From positions 310,001 to 374,000 of the forward strand of contig CAWCKS010000003.1 in assembly GCA_963796195.1 (NCBI GenBank): DNA of 64,000 nt. Reading direction: 5' to 3'. Each line of letters starts with the position of its first letter. Position 1 is the stretch's first letter. The position numbers were made by a program, and so were the translations under genes. The notes under the pieces are model-generated. The model was not told the DNA's origin, ran no database searches, and was given only the letters and a program-made list of their open reading frames with translations. Source of the stretch: CAWCKS01 sp963796195. GTDB lineage: Bacteria; Pseudomonadota; Alphaproteobacteria; Rhizobiales; Xanthobacteraceae. Below are positions 7,810 to 17,913 of this stretch, one piece after another.

Positions 7810-9339
7810 TCAGGCGGCGTTGCCGATCTGCTGCAACGCCGACGGCAGTCTTTTGTCGGCAGCGGAGTGCGCATCGCTGAGCAGCTGATCGAGAGTGGGC
7901 CTCGCCTTGGCGCGCAACAGGATCTGAAAGCCGAACATGGTTGGCCACAGCCGCACCAGAGACTGATTGATCCGCATCAGCGCGCTGGCGAGGCGCGAAT
8001 TGCCCAGCACGAACGGCAGCGGTAGCACCACGCCCTCTGACGCCGTGATGTCGAAGCCAGCGGCTGCGAGCGCGCGTCGCATGGTCGCGAAGGTGAACAG
8101 TCGGGTGTGGGTGAGGTCGAGAATGCCGCGCTTGCCATATTCGAAGCGGCCAAGCATCAGCGACAGGCGCATGACGATGAAGCCGATGTTGGCCGTTGTG
8201 AGAATGACTTCGGCACCGCTCGCGGCCGCAACCTTGCGCAGCTGGTCAAGGAAATCCTCCGGCGACCGCAAATGCTCGATCACGTCGAGCAGCAGGATGT
8301 AGTCGAATTTGTCGCCGGCGAAATCGGGTAGGCCCTCATCAAGATTGGCCGTGACGAACTTGTCGAATTGTGCCGTGAGCGGGCCGCCTTCAAGATCGCA
8401 GCCGACCACGTGGCAACCCTTCTGCTTCAGGGCCGCGCCGACTGCGCCGATGCCGGAGCCAAGGTCGAGAACGCGGCTGCCGGCAGGAACAAGCTCGACG
8501 ATGCGCGAGTGGGTCGAATTGAACTCCAGCTTCGAGGGATATTTCTCGCCTGTAATCACCGGCTCGCAATCGAAACGTCGGTCGTAGAACAGGTTGGCCT
8601 TCTGGAATTTCGCCTGCAGCGACGTCTTCATCACATTGCCGGCGTACTGCATGCCGTTCACGTAGCAGATTTCGTCGCCATAATAGGTCGGGATCGGCTT
8701 CTCGACGATTGTCTTGCCCGCGATCATCAGCTGGACGATGATCTCGGTGTCGAAATGGAAGTCGTTGGTGTTGCGGTCGAACGGCAACGCCTTCAGCGTC
8801 TCGACCGCATAGACGCGATAGCCGGAGTGGAATTCCGTCAGATTGGACTTGAGAATCCAGTTCTGGAACGCCGTCAGGATGCGGTTGCCGACGAATTTGT
8901 AGTAGGGCATGCCGCCCTTGAGCGCGTCGCGCGGATTCATCATCCGCGAGCCGAACACTGCGTCGGCCTGCTTCAGGCGCAGCGGCTCGACCAGGTCAGG
9001 CAAGATCTCCGGTGCATACTGCCCGTCGCCATGCACAAGGGCCACAAAATCGAAGCCCATGCGGATCGCATAGTGGTAGCCGATCTTCTGGTTGCCGCCG
9101 TAGCCCTGGTTCACCGGATTGAACAGCACCGTCAGCTTGAACGGCAGGTCGGGATCGCGGCTCGACTGTACGCTGCGCAGGAAGGTGGCGTCGGCCGAGC
9201 CGTCGTCGATCACGAGGATTTCGGCGTCATAGACGTCGAGCAATGATCTCGGAATACGCTTGATGACCCTGTCGATCGTGCGCTCGGCAAAGTAGGCGAC
9301 GATGAAAATCAGCAATCTTGGCTTCGCCGACGAACCCAT
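7810..9339 (-). CDS. bifunctional glycosyltransferase family 2 / SAM-dependent methyltransferase
   Basis: This 509-residue protein is a fusion. Residues 1-240 form a GT2 (GT-A) domain with LLIFIVAYFAERTI, the IDDGSADATF nucleotide-sugar motif and HGDGQYAPE as the metal-binding region, resembling dolichyl- or polyprenyl-phosphate sugar synthases. Residues 280-480 form a class I methyltransferase with VLDLGSGIGAVG and LLLDVIEHLRSPEDF. No transmembrane segment is obvious except a hydrophobic stretch near residues 445-460. Such fusions are known in surface polysaccharide loci. It may make a lipid-linked sugar donor for the GT-C-like membrane enzymes next door, which is inference. Confidence 0.85.
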   Translation of the reverse strand: MGSSAKPRLLIFIVAYFAERTIDRVIKRIPRSLLDVYDAEILVIDDGSADATFLRSVQSSRDPDLPFKLTVLFNPVNQGYGGNQKIGYHYAIRMGFDFVALVHGDGQYAPEILPDLVEPLRLKQADAVFGSRMMNPRDALKGGMPYYKFVGNRILTAFQNWILKSNLTEFHSGYRVYAVETLKALPFDRNTNDFHFDTEIIVQLMIAGKTIVEKPIPTYYGDEICYVNGMQYAGNVMKTSLQAKFQKANLFYDRRFDCEPVITGEKYPSKLEFNSTHSRIVELVPAGSRVLDLGSGIGAVGAALKQKGCHVVGCDLEGGPLTAQFDKFVTANLDEGLPDFAGDKFDYILLLDVIEHLRSPEDFLDQLRKVAAASGAEVILTTANIGFIVMRLSLMLGRFEYGKRGILDLTHTRLFTFATMRRALAAAGFDITASEGVVLPLPFVLGNSRLASALMRINQSLVRLWPTMFGFQILLRAKARPTLDQLLSDAHSAADKRLPSALQQIGNAA

Positions 9340-9492
9340 AGCCCCTGTTCGACCCTTCCACCCCGTCCGGATGCACCGGCGCTCGCCGATCCCAGCCGCT
9401 TATAGCAATAATATGCGGGCTTGAACCAGCCATTGCTCACGGGCAAAACTTCGTCTGACGAAAGTCGAACAACAGACCGGGAGGATTTGCGC

Positions 9493-10284
9493 ATGACCAC
9501 CGCCTCGCTCGTCACCTATGAGCGCATCGACCAGATCGCCGTCATCACGCTGAACCGTCCCGAGAAGCTGAATGCCTTCTCCGACGACGTGGTGCGCGAA
9601 CTGGCGGCGCGGATGCGGCAGTTCGACACCGATTCCGAGGCGTTCGTAGCGGTCCTGCGCGGCGCCGGGCGCGCGTTCTCCAGCGGCGCCGACGTGCAGC
9701 AGCGGCAATTGCGCAGCCGCGAGGAGCTCGAGCGGCTCGGCGGGCCGTCGGGCGAGGGCGCTCGCGCCGGCGATATTTTGACACGCACGGTGAACTGGAA
9801 GCCCGTCGTGGCCGCTGTGCACGGCTACGTGTTCGGCATGGCGGTCAACGTCGCGTTCGACTGCGATCTCGTGGTTGCCGAGGCTGGGACGAAATTCCAG
9901 ATCACCGAGACCTCGCGCGGCCTCGGCGGCGCGCGTTACTGGGGCCTGCTGGATTTTATTGGCGCCGGCGCGTTCGGCGTTGAGGTCGCGCTGACCGGCC
10001 GAGTCTTCACCGCCGAGGAAGCGTTGGCGGCGAACGTCATCAGCCGCGTCGCGCCCGCCGGCGAGCACGTCAAGGTCGCGACCGAGCTCGCAAAGCTGAT
10101 CGCTAAAAATCCGCCGCTCAGCGTGCGATCGACCGTGCGTACCCGGCGCTGGTATCTCGCCGAGCGCGCGCGTCATACCGAGATGCAGCAGTCGGCGCTG
10201 AACCTGCACTTGACCGAGGATTTCCGCGAGGCGGCGCGCGCCTTCGTCGAGAAGCGGCCGGCCGGTCCGTTCAAAGGGCGTTAG
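9493..10284 (+). CDS. enoyl-CoA hydratase/isomerase family protein
   Basis: The 263-residue crotonase-fold protein has TLNRPEKLNAFSDD near the N-terminus and the oxyanion segment AFSSGADV (around residues 60-67); the second oxyanion region lies near HGYVFGMAVN. Crotonases hydrate or isomerise acyl-CoA thioesters, and the exact substrate cannot be read from sequence. The usual catalytic glutamate positions carry TETSRGLGG, so hydratase activity is likely but not assured. GGGAGGATT lies just before the ATG at 9493, which is preferred over upstream in-frame starts. The gene stands alone, convergent with the binding protein at 10309. Confidence 0.85.
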   Translation: MTTASLVTYERIDQIAVITLNRPEKLNAFSDDVVRELAARMRQFDTDSEAFVAVLRGAGRAFSSGADVQQRQLRSREELERLGGPSGEGARAGDILTRTVNWKPVVAAVHGYVFGMAVNVAFDCDLVVAEAGTKFQITETSRGLGGARYWGLLDFIGAGAFGVEVALTGRVFTAEEALAANVISRVAPAGEHVKVATELAKLIAKNPPLSVRSTVRTRRWYLAERARHTEMQQSALNLHLTEDFREAARAFVEKRPAGPFKGR

Positions 10285-10308
10285 AGCCCCCACAGCTATG
10301 GGGCCGGA

Positions 10309-11916
10309 TTAGCGATCCAGCCAGACGTCCTCGAGTCGCAGATTGTTGTACTGGCTGTTGTCGTGCGGCACGTAGCCCTTCACATAGGGCTGCCAGCAAT
10401 TGGCGGCGACGCCCCAGTCGATCATCGGCCGTGCGCCGTCGTCGACCAGGATGCGCTCGATGTCCCAGACGATCTTCTTGCGCTTGTCCTTGTCGAGCTC
10501 GCGTGATTGAGCCGCAAGCAGCTTCTCGACGTCGGCGCTGCAATATTGGGTATAGTTGCGCTCCGATTTGCAGGCGTAGTTTTCAATCAGGTTGCCGTCG
10601 GGATCGTCGACGCTGACGCCCATGATATTGAAGCCGATCGTGTAGTCCTTGCGCACCAGCTTGGCGTACCACTGTGTGGTGTCGAGTATGTCGAGCTCGC
10701 CCTGGATGTAGATCTTCTTGAGCTGGTCGATCAGCACGACGGCCGGGTCTCGATAGGTCGGCAGGTTGCGCGTCTGGATCTTGATCTTCAGTGGATTGCC
10801 GTCGTTGTAGCCGAGCTTCTGCATGATCGCTTGCGCGTCGGCGACGTTCTTGGCGTGATCGCCGCTGTAGCCGGTCAGCGTTTCGAGCGTCTCCTTGGGC
10901 ATGCCCCACTCACCGGACGGCTTCGGCAGCATGGCGCCACCCAGCAGCGCCTGACCCTCCTGGAAGATCCTGGAAAACTCCGGTCGATCGAGGGCAAGCG
11001 ACATCGCCTTGCGAATGTCGGCATTGTCGAACGGCGGGTTGACGCGGTTGACCAGCAGATTGGCGGCCGTACCGGTCGGCGCCGTCTCGCAGATCGCTTT
11101 CGGGTCCTGCGCCTTGACGTCCTTCAAGAGGGGAATGCTGACGTCGTTCGGGAATGTGATGTCGAACTCGCCGGTGCCGAATGCCAGCAAGCGCGTGGCG
11201 CGGCTGTCGATGATCTTGTAGGTGATCTCGTCCAGATAGGGCCGGTCCTTCTTCCAGTAGTCGGGGTTGCGTACCAGGCGGATCGAGTTGCCGCGTTTGA
11301 GCTCGACCAGCTTGAATGGCCCGGTGCCGATCGGCTTGGTCCGCATCACCTGTTGCGGCACATGGCAGGGATAAACGGCGGAGAATCCGCTCGCCAGCAG
11401 CGAGAGCAGGCTCGGCTGCGGCGCGCTCAGCACGAACGTCGCCTCATAGTCGCCGTTGGTCGTGACGTCCTGCAGCTTTTCGTACCAGACCTTGCGCGGG
11501 TTCTTGCGAAAATCCGTCGGCCCCTCGCTCTTGCCAATCAGCATCCGCCATGTGCACTGCACGTCCTTCGCCGTGAATGGTTTGCCGTCGTGCCAGGTCA
11601 CGCCCTGGCGCAGCTTGAAGGTCAGCCTGGTGTTGGTCTCGTCCCACGACCAGCTCTCGGCAAGATCGGGAACGATGGTGTCGACGCTCTCGTGCGGCTT
11701 CGACTGATCGAACATCACGAGGTTGTTGAAGACGGCCGAGAACGGCGCGACCGTGGAAATCGTCGCTTCCTCGAGCAGCGAAGCGCTCGCCGGCGTATCG
11801 TTGTGATAGAGCCGTAATGTGCCGCCCCTCTTCTGTGCGGCGGCGGGCGCGATCGCAATCAGCGCAGACGCAAGCGAAATGGCGGTGGCAAGGCGGAGTG
11901 GCTGTCGGGAACGCAT
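10309..11916 (-). CDS. ABC transporter substrate-binding protein, family 5 (peptide/opine type)
   Basis: The 535-residue product is a periplasmic solute-binding protein of the oligopeptide/nickel family (SBP_bac_5). A signal peptide (residues 1-28, ending APAAAQ) leads to KRGGTLRLYHNDTPAS, and the conserved WHDGKPFTAKDV and GTGPFKLVEL motifs follow. The start at 11916 (MRSRQPLRL) gives a complete signal peptide and has CTGGGAGG upstream, while the longer frame adds unlikely sequence. It is downstream of the ABC operon at 12562-17913, separated by a small gene, and may be an alternative receptor for the same permease. The gene is intact. Confidence 0.88.
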   Translation of the reverse strand: MRSRQPLRLATAISLASALIAIAPAAAQKRGGTLRLYHNDTPASASLLEEATISTVAPFSAVFNNLVMFDQSKPHESVDTIVPDLAESWSWDETNTRLTFKLRQGVTWHDGKPFTAKDVQCTWRMLIGKSEGPTDFRKNPRKVWYEKLQDVTTNGDYEATFVLSAPQPSLLSLLASGFSAVYPCHVPQQVMRTKPIGTGPFKLVELKRGNSIRLVRNPDYWKKDRPYLDEITYKIIDSRATRLLAFGTGEFDITFPNDVSIPLLKDVKAQDPKAICETAPTGTAANLLVNRVNPPFDNADIRKAMSLALDRPEFSRIFQEGQALLGGAMLPKPSGEWGMPKETLETLTGYSGDHAKNVADAQAIMQKLGYNDGNPLKIKIQTRNLPTYRDPAVVLIDQLKKIYIQGELDILDTTQWYAKLVRKDYTIGFNIMGVSVDDPDGNLIENYACKSERNYTQYCSADVEKLLAAQSRELDKDKRKKIVWDIERILVDDGARPMIDWGVAANCWQPYVKGYVPHDNSQYNNLRLEDVWLDR

Positions 11917-12098
11917 GGCCGGCCTCCCAGGACGTTTCTCTCTTGTCCTGGACACTGGCACCGATGTGAATATCGCGCAACGCCCGCAGATGTCGCGGCG
12001 CACTAATCCGGAAGGGCTGATCGCAAGTCCGGCTAGCGTTGATGAGGCCGTCGGCGACCGCTTGGAGCCCCAGCCGCCGACGGCTTGTATCAGATCGC

Positions 12099-12389
12099 CT
12101 ACGACGCGGGTTTGGCCGGCATCATGTGCATGACCTTGTTCAGGTGCATGGCGCACTCGCCCATCTTGCCGCTGACCAGCGCCTCGTTGGCATCGGTCAT
12201 TTCCTTGTAGCCCATCTGCTTGTTGGTGTCGGTGTCGGGCATGGCGTCGACCGTGGCTTCGGCCTTGGCGATGCTGTCGCCGCTGCAGCCGGCCGCATGC
12301 ATCTTTGCAGCCGAGGCGGGTGCCGCTGCGAATGCGATGGCGGCGATGGCTGCTACGGGCAGCACCAGTTGGCGGACAATGTTTTTCAT
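12099..12389 (-). CDS. small secreted protein, function unknown
   Basis: The 96-residue protein starts with a clear Sec signal peptide (MKNIVRQ then a hydrophobic stretch, likely cleaved after PASA near residue 27). The mature part is short, with two Cys (AGCSGD and GECAMH) that could form a disulphide, several Met and an amphipathic C-terminus. It resembles small uncharacterised periplasmic proteins of bradyrhizobia, but no function can be given. GGGAAGAACAAG precedes the ATG. It lies between the ABC operon and the binding-protein gene at 10309, on the same strand. Confidence 0.7.
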   Translation of the reverse strand: MKNIVRQLVLPVAAIAAIAFAAAPASAAKMHAAGCSGDSIAKAEATVDAMPDTDTNKQMGYKEMTDANEALVSGKMGECAMHLNKVMHMMPAKPAS

Positions 12390-12561
12390 CTTGTTCTTCC
12401 CTTAAGCGAGAAACCCGACGGCATTGCCGGGATTCGCGGGAAGATTTATTCGGCGCATTTTTGGCGCGATGAAATCAACAGAGGTTGATCATGGCAGACA
12501 TTCGCGCGAGCGCGATTCGATTAATTTTTGGAAAGGTTTTGCGCGCGTCAGCGCGGCAGTC

Positions 12562-13561
12562 TTACTGCAGCTTGGGCTCGGGCAGCAGCGGATGGTGGCA
12601 CGCCACGTATTGCTCGGGCGCGATCGGCCGCAGCTCCGGCATCTCGCTGGCGCAACGCTGATCGGCGCGCGGACAACGGGTGCGGAAGCGGCAACCTGAT
12701 GGCGGTGCGATCGGCGACGGCGGTTCGCCGACAGGGACGCTCTCGGCCGGCCTGACATCCGGATCAGGGTGCGGGATCGCTTCAATCAACAGCGCGGTAT
12801 AGGGATGCGCCGGCTGCTCGAACAGCTGCGCCGCTGGCGCGACCTCGCACAGACGGCCGAGATACATCACCGCGACGCGGTCGCTGACGGCCTTCACCAC
12901 GGCGAGGTCGTGGGCGATGAACAGCAGCGTCAGGCCATAGCGCGCCTTCATGTCCTCGAGCAGGTTGAGGATTTGCGCGCGAATCGACACATCGAGCGCG
13001 GACACCGGCTCGTCGCAGACGATGAAATCCGGGTTGAGCACCAGCGCGCGCGCGATGCTGATGCGCTGACACTGGCCACCGGAGAATTCGTGCGGCAGGC
13101 GTCCCATCACGAGATCGGGGTCGAGACCAACGGCGGTCGAGCGCCTCGCGCACCCGCTTGTCGCGCTCGGCAGGGTCCTTGACGCCCGCGATCAGCAGCG
13201 GCTCGGTGACGATGTCGCCGATCCGCCGCCGCGGATTGAGGGAAGCGATCGGGTCCTGGAAGATCAGCTGCACGCGTTGCCGCATCCGCCGCATCGTCTC
13301 CTCGCGCATCGCGGTGAGGTCCTGGCCGTCGAACACCACGTGCCCCGAATTGGCGCGGCGCAGCTGCAGCACGGCGCGGCCGAGCGTGGATTTGCCGCAA
13401 CCGGATTCACCGACGAGGCCGAGCGTCTCGCCACGTGCCACCTGCAGGCTGACGCCGGAGACGGCGTGAACGGTGTGGCCGCCAACGTAGTATTCGACGA
13501 CGAGGTCCTGCACGTCGAGCAGCGGAGGACGCTGAACTGTCATGGCTGGGACGACAGTCAC
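12562..13561 (-). CDS. peptide ABC transporter ATP-binding protein (DppF/OppF-like), frameshifted
   Basis: The second ATPase of the operon. The first frame has GESGCGKS (Walker A), FQDPIASLNPR (Q loop) and ends near REALD; the second has EFSGGQCQR (signature), VCDEPVSALD (Walker B), the FIAHDL switch and a C-terminal oligopeptide-binding extension with the CRFRTRCPRA cysteine motif. The frames join at about 13136, where removing one C restores LDAVGLDPDLVMG. The rebuilt protein is about 332 residues, normal for OppF/DppF. The GTG start at 13561 overlaps the stop of the preceding gene; an ATG at 13543 is an alternative. Confidence 0.85.
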
Positions 13562-14562
13562 GCTTCAGCTCCGGCGGCGACGCGAATGGGATGGAAGCAG
13601 GCGTAGGTATGATCCGGCCGGTCGGCGACCAGCGTCGGCTTCTCGTTGCGGCAGCGCATGTCGGCGTAGCGGCAGCGCGGCGAGAACGAGCAGCCGCGCA
13701 TCGGCTGAGTCGGATCGGGCGGCCGCCCGGAGATCGCGGGCAGACGCGTGTGGGGTGGCGCTTCGATGCGCGGGATCGCTGCCAGCAGCGCTTCCGTGTA
13801 GGGCATCAGCATCTGCTTGAACAGCACCGCGGTCGGCGCGCGCTCGACGATGCGGCCGCCATACATCACAACCGTGTCGTCGGTGCGGCCGGCGACCACG
13901 CCGAGATCGTGGGTGATCAGGATCATCGTCATGTGGCGGCGGCGCTGCTCGCGCGCCAAGAGATCAAGGATCTGGGCCTGGATGGTGACGTCGAGCGCGG
14001 TGGTCGGCTCGTCGGCGATCAGGAGTTTTGGCTCGCACGACAGCGCGATCGCGATCGCAACGCGCTGGCGCATGCCGCCGGAGAGCTGATGCGGGTATTG
14101 CTTCAGCCGCTGCTCGGGCGCGGGGATGCCGACCGCGGCGAGCAGCTCGAGGCTGCGCTGGCGCGCCGCCGCCGCGTTCAGCTCGAGGTGTTCCTGCACG
14201 GTCTCCATCAATTGGCTGCCGATGGTCAGCACCGGGTTGAGCGACGTCATCGGGTCCTGGAACACGACCGCAAGCGACCGGCCGCGCAGCTTGCGCAAGC
14301 GTTCCGGGGCGAGCTGGGTCAGGTCCTGGCCATCGAACATCACCCGGCCGCTCAGCTTGGCCTTCTTCGGCAGCAGCTGCAGGATCGCGCGCGACAGCAT
14401 GGTCTTGCCGCAGCCGGACTTGCCGACGATGCCGAGCGTCTGGCCGGCCGCGAGCGTGAGATCGACCTGATCGACGGCACGCAGGTTGCCGCGCACTGTC
14501 GGCAAGTCGACCGACACCTTTTCCACCGACAGCAATGGCCGCTGAGTCACCGCGTTGTTCAC
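13558..14562 (-). CDS. peptide ABC transporter ATP-binding protein (DppD/OppD-like)
   Basis: This 334-residue cytoplasmic ATPase powers import with its partner at 12562-13561. Walker A is GKSGCGKT (residues 47-54), the Q loop is FQDPMTSLNP, the signature LSGGMRQR, Walker B LLIADEPTTALD, and the switch His lies in LITHDL. The C-terminal extension with CSFSPRCRYADMRC is typical of the oligopeptide subfamily. The GTG start overlaps the upstream permease stop by four bases, and its own stop overlaps the next start, so the genes are translationally coupled. The gene is intact. Confidence 0.92.
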   Translation of the reverse strand: MNNAVTQRPLLSVEKVSVDLPTVRGNLRAVDQVDLTLAAGQTLGIVGKSGCGKTMLSRAILQLLPKKAKLSGRVMFDGQDLTQLAPERLRKLRGRSLAVVFQDPMTSLNPVLTIGSQLMETVQEHLELNAAAARQRSLELLAAVGIPAPEQRLKQYPHQLSGGMRQRVAIAIALSCEPKLLIADEPTTALDVTIQAQILDLLAREQRRRHMTMILITHDLGVVAGRTDDTVVMYGGRIVERAPTAVLFKQMLMPYTEALLAAIPRIEAPPHTRLPAISGRPPDPTQPMRGCSFSPRCRYADMRCRNEKPTLVADRPDHTYACFHPIRVAAGAEA

Positions 14563-15428
14563 AATGCGCCCTGACGTGGATCGGTGAGCGCTCGCAAGGT
14601 ATCGCCGACCAGATTGAACGACAGCACGGTCAGGAACATTGCCGCGGCCGGGATGAACGACAATCGCGGCGCGATTTCCAGGCTCTCGCGGCCTTCGCCG
14701 ATCATGCTGCCCCAGCTCGACGCCGGCGGCGGCACGCCGAGGCCCAGGAAGCTCAGCGCACCCTCGACCAGAATTGTGACGGCGACGCCGAGCAGGAAGA
14801 ACGCAAGCAGCGGCAGGAATACGTTTGGCAGCAGTTCGCGCAGCAGAATGCGGGCATGGGAGGCGCCAAGCGCGCGCGCTGCGACCACGAACTCGCGCTC
14901 CGTCAGGGTCAAGGTCGCCGCACGCGCCACGCGCATGAAGGCCGGGATGCCAAGGATGCCGAGCACGCAGGTGAGATTGAACACCGATTGGCCGATATAG
15001 GCGGTCACGGCCAGCGCCAGCACCAGCGGCGGAAATGCAAGCAGCACGTCCATGCTGCCGACCGCGAACAGTTCGAACCGGCCGCGGAAATAGCCCGCGA
15101 GCATGCCGAGCCCGCCGCCGAATGCAAGCCCGATGATCGGAGCACAGCAGCCCACCACGAGCGAAATACGGGCGCCGTAGACCAGCCTTGCGAGTTCGTC
15201 GCGGCCGAGCCCATCGGTCCCGAGCCAGTGCTCGGCGCCCGGCAGCGCGCGACGACCGAGCATGTCCATGTCGGTCGGGCTCGGGATCGGTAGGACGCCC
15301 GCCAGCGCAGCGGCGGCGACCGCGATGCTGATCCAGACGACGGCAAACCAGAACAACGTGCCGAGCCGGCGGCGCCGACGAACCGGTGCTTCGACCGGGG
15401 TGTCTATGATGATATCAAGCGCGGCCAT
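14559..15428 (-). CDS. peptide ABC transporter permease (DppC/OppC-like)
   Basis: The 289-residue inner-membrane permease has an N-terminal helix (about residues 25-47), a periplasmic loop with HWLGTDGLGRDELARLVYGAR, which is diagnostic of the DppC group, and five further helices. The EAA-type coupling loop is seen in ARALGASHARILLRELLPN around residues 185-203. It forms the channel with the permease at 15415-16366, which it overlaps by 14 bases. The transported compound is probably a peptide or a similar small molecule. The gene is intact. Confidence 0.92.
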   Translation of the reverse strand: MAALDIIIDTPVEAPVRRRRRLGTLFWFAVVWISIAVAAAALAGVLPIPSPTDMDMLGRRALPGAEHWLGTDGLGRDELARLVYGARISLVVGCCAPIIGLAFGGGLGMLAGYFRGRFELFAVGSMDVLLAFPPLVLALAVTAYIGQSVFNLTCVLGILGIPAFMRVARAATLTLTEREFVVAARALGASHARILLRELLPNVFLPLLAFFLLGVAVTILVEGALSFLGLGVPPPASSWGSMIGEGRESLEIAPRLSFIPAAAMFLTVLSFNLVGDTLRALTDPRQGAL

Positions 15429-16366
15429 GGCGGATCCTTGGATCGAGCACCGCGTAGAGCATATCCACCACGAAATTCATGATGACGAAGCCAGCAGCGA
15501 CGAACAGCACGACGCCCTGCAGGATGATCAGGTCGCGCGAGTAGATCGAGCCGACCAGCAGGCGGCCGATCCCGGGCAATGCGAAGATCGTCTCCACGAT
15601 CAGCGCGCCGCCGATCAGGCGGCCGATATTGATGCCGGTCACGGTGACCAGCGTCAGGGAGGATGGTTTCAGCGCGTGCACCAGCAGGATGCGCCAGGGC
15701 TTCAGGCCCTTCGCCTTGGCCATCTGGATGTAATCTTCCTGCAGCGTCGCGATCATGTCCGAGCGCAGCACGCGCATCAGTACTGGCCACTCGCCGAGCG
15801 CCAGCGTCAGCGCCGGCAAGACAAAGCAGCGCAGGTTGCCGATCGGATCCTCCGTGAACGGCACGTAGCCCGTGGCGGGCAGCCAGTGCAGCTGGACCGC
15901 AAACAGGTAGATCAACAGGATCGCCGACAGGAATGATGGCAGCGAGAGCATTCCGAACGCGCCGCCGGTCATGAAGCGATCGAACGCGCTGCCGTTCTTC
16001 ACCGCGCAGGCGATGGCGAGCGGAATGCCGATGATCGAGGCCTGCGATCTCGGCAAAGATCATCAGTTCGAACGACACCGGCAGCCGCTCGACGACCGCC
16101 TGCAGGACGGTCTGTCCGGTGCGGAACGAGCGCCCGAAATCGCCCTGCAGGATATGGCCAAGCCAGCTGAGGTAGCGCCACCAGATCGGCAGGTCGAGGC
16201 CGAGGTCATGGCGGAGCGCGGCGACCTTGTCCGGCTCCGCCTGATCGCCAAGGATGACGTATGCGAGATCGCCCGGCAGCAGCGAGGCGATCAGGAACGT
16301 CAGCATCGAGACCGCAAGCAGCACAGGGACCAGATAGAGGAACCTGCGTGCGACGAAGGTCAGCAT
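15415..16366 (-). CDS. peptide ABC transporter permease (DppB/OppB-like), frameshifted
   Basis: The N-terminal frame has the DppB start MLTFVARRFLYLVPVLLAVS, the conserved PGDLA segment and LGHILQGDFGRSFRTG. The remainder lies in another frame, with IGIPLAIACAVKNG, the EAA loop MAKAKGLKPWRILLVHALK and the end YAVLDPRIRHGRA. The switch is near 16036-16045, where one extra base separates FAEIAGL from IIGIPLAI. The rebuilt length of about 316 residues and six helices fit the family. The gene starts three bases after the stop of the binding-protein gene. Confidence 0.88.
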
Positions 16367-16369
16367 CGT

Positions 16370-17913
16370 TTACTCGATCCACGCCCGCGATACGTCGATC
16401 ACTCCGCTGTGCATCGCCGGGATTCCCTTCACCTTGGCGCTGGTGATCGCGTAGTAGGTGTTCTGGAAGGTCCAGAACCAGGTCGCCTTCTGATTGATCA
16501 ACCGGCTGACCGCGCAGTAGTCATCGATCCGCGCGTTTTGATCGGCAGTGGAGCGCGCATGCTCGAGCAGGCGGTCGAGTTCGGGGTCGGAATATTGCGC
16601 GAAGATTCGACCGGGCTGCCGGTGTGGAAGTTGGCGAACATTTGCGGATCGGGATCGGCGAGGTCGACGATGCGCCACGGCGTCAATTCGTACTGCCGCG
16701 CAAATGCCCGGGCCGGGATCGCCGCCTGATCGACCTGTTCGATCTCCATGTCGGCGCCGACCGTCTTCCAGAATTGCTGCAGTACCTGGCCAACGGTGCG
16801 GCCGCGCGGGGTCGCGGTCACGATCATCTTGAACTTGACCGGCTTGCCGTAGTCCTGGATCAGGGCCTTGGCCTTGGCGGGATCGGTCGGCAGTGCGCCG
16901 TCGTCCTTGCACTTGACCCATGAGCCATCGCCGTACGGATTGGACGCCGGCCAACTCAAGCCACCGGTGATCGCTTCCGACATCTTCTTGCGGTCGATCG
17001 CCATCACCAGCGCCTGACGGACGCGGATGTCGTCGAGCGGCGCGACCTTGGTGTTGAACGCGTCCACCGCGGCGCCGGATCCGGTGTAGGTGAGGACCTT
17101 CAGCTTGGAGTCACCCTGCGCCTTCTTGATATTGTCGGCGTCGTATTCGTCGTCCCACACCACGTCGGCTTCGCCGGATTGCAGGCTGGCGAAGCGCGAT
17201 TGCGCGTCGGGCAGCGGCTTCAGGACGATACGGTCAAGAAAGACCTTGCTCTTGTCCCAGTAGTCCGGATTGCGCTCGAGCACCATGCGGTCGCCGGCGG
17301 TCCAGGACTTCAGCATGTACGGACCGGTGCCAACCGGGTTGCGGTTATAGTCGTCGCCCTTCGCCTTCCAGGCAGTCGGCGACTGCACTACGTTGTTCGA
17401 GCTCTGGATGGTCAGCAGCGCCGGCAGGTTCACCGACGGATCGTTCAGATTGTAGACGACGGTCAGGTCGTCCGGGGTTTCCACGCTCTTGATGAAGCCG
17501 ATATAGAACGCGCAGCGACATTTGTTCGCAGGGTCCTTTTGCCGGTCGAAATTGGCCTTCACTGCAGCGGCGTTGAACGGCGTGCCGTCCTGGAATTTGA
17601 CGCCGGAGCGCAACTTGAAGGTCCAGGTCTTGAAATCGTCGGCATGGCTCCATGACAGTGCCAGTCGCGGTTGCGGGGCGCCTTCGTCATCAAGCGTTGT
17701 CAGGGTGTCGAACATCGCCGCGGCTGCGGTCTCGGCAGCGGTGTCATAAACGCCGACTTTCAACGGATCGAAGCCGGGAATATCGGTCTCGAGGCCGACC
17801 GTCAGCGTGCCACCTTGCTTTTGCGCGGCGGCGGGGACGGTGAACATCAAGGCGCCGAGCGCTACGCCAAGCGAGGTATGCAAAATCGCGCGTGAGCGGG
17901 ATGCCAGTTTCAT
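16370..17913 (-). CDS. ABC transporter substrate-binding protein, family 5, frameshifted near the C-terminus
   Basis: This is the first gene of the dipeptide-type ABC operon. A signal peptide (MKLASRSRAIL... ending VPAAAQ) is followed by KQGGTLTVGLETDIPGFDP and the family motifs FQDGTPFNAAAVKAN and GTGPYMLKSW. At about 16612 the frame changes; one missing G there would give GSPGRIFAQYSDPELDRLL and the normal end GVIDVSRAWIE. The rebuilt protein is about 514 residues. The ATG at 17913 with GGGAGGATAC upstream is preferred over the in-frame start at 17934. It captures the ligand in the periplasm for the permease genes that follow. Confidence 0.88.

Noticed and set aside
8368..9246. 292-residue antisense frame over the GT2-methyltransferase fusion
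   Set aside because: No motif; the opposite strand encodes a well-defined two-domain protein.
13591..14574. 327-residue antisense frame over the ATP-binding protein gene
   Set aside because: Arg- and His-rich shadow of the ABC ATPase, which has Walker A, signature and Walker B motifs.
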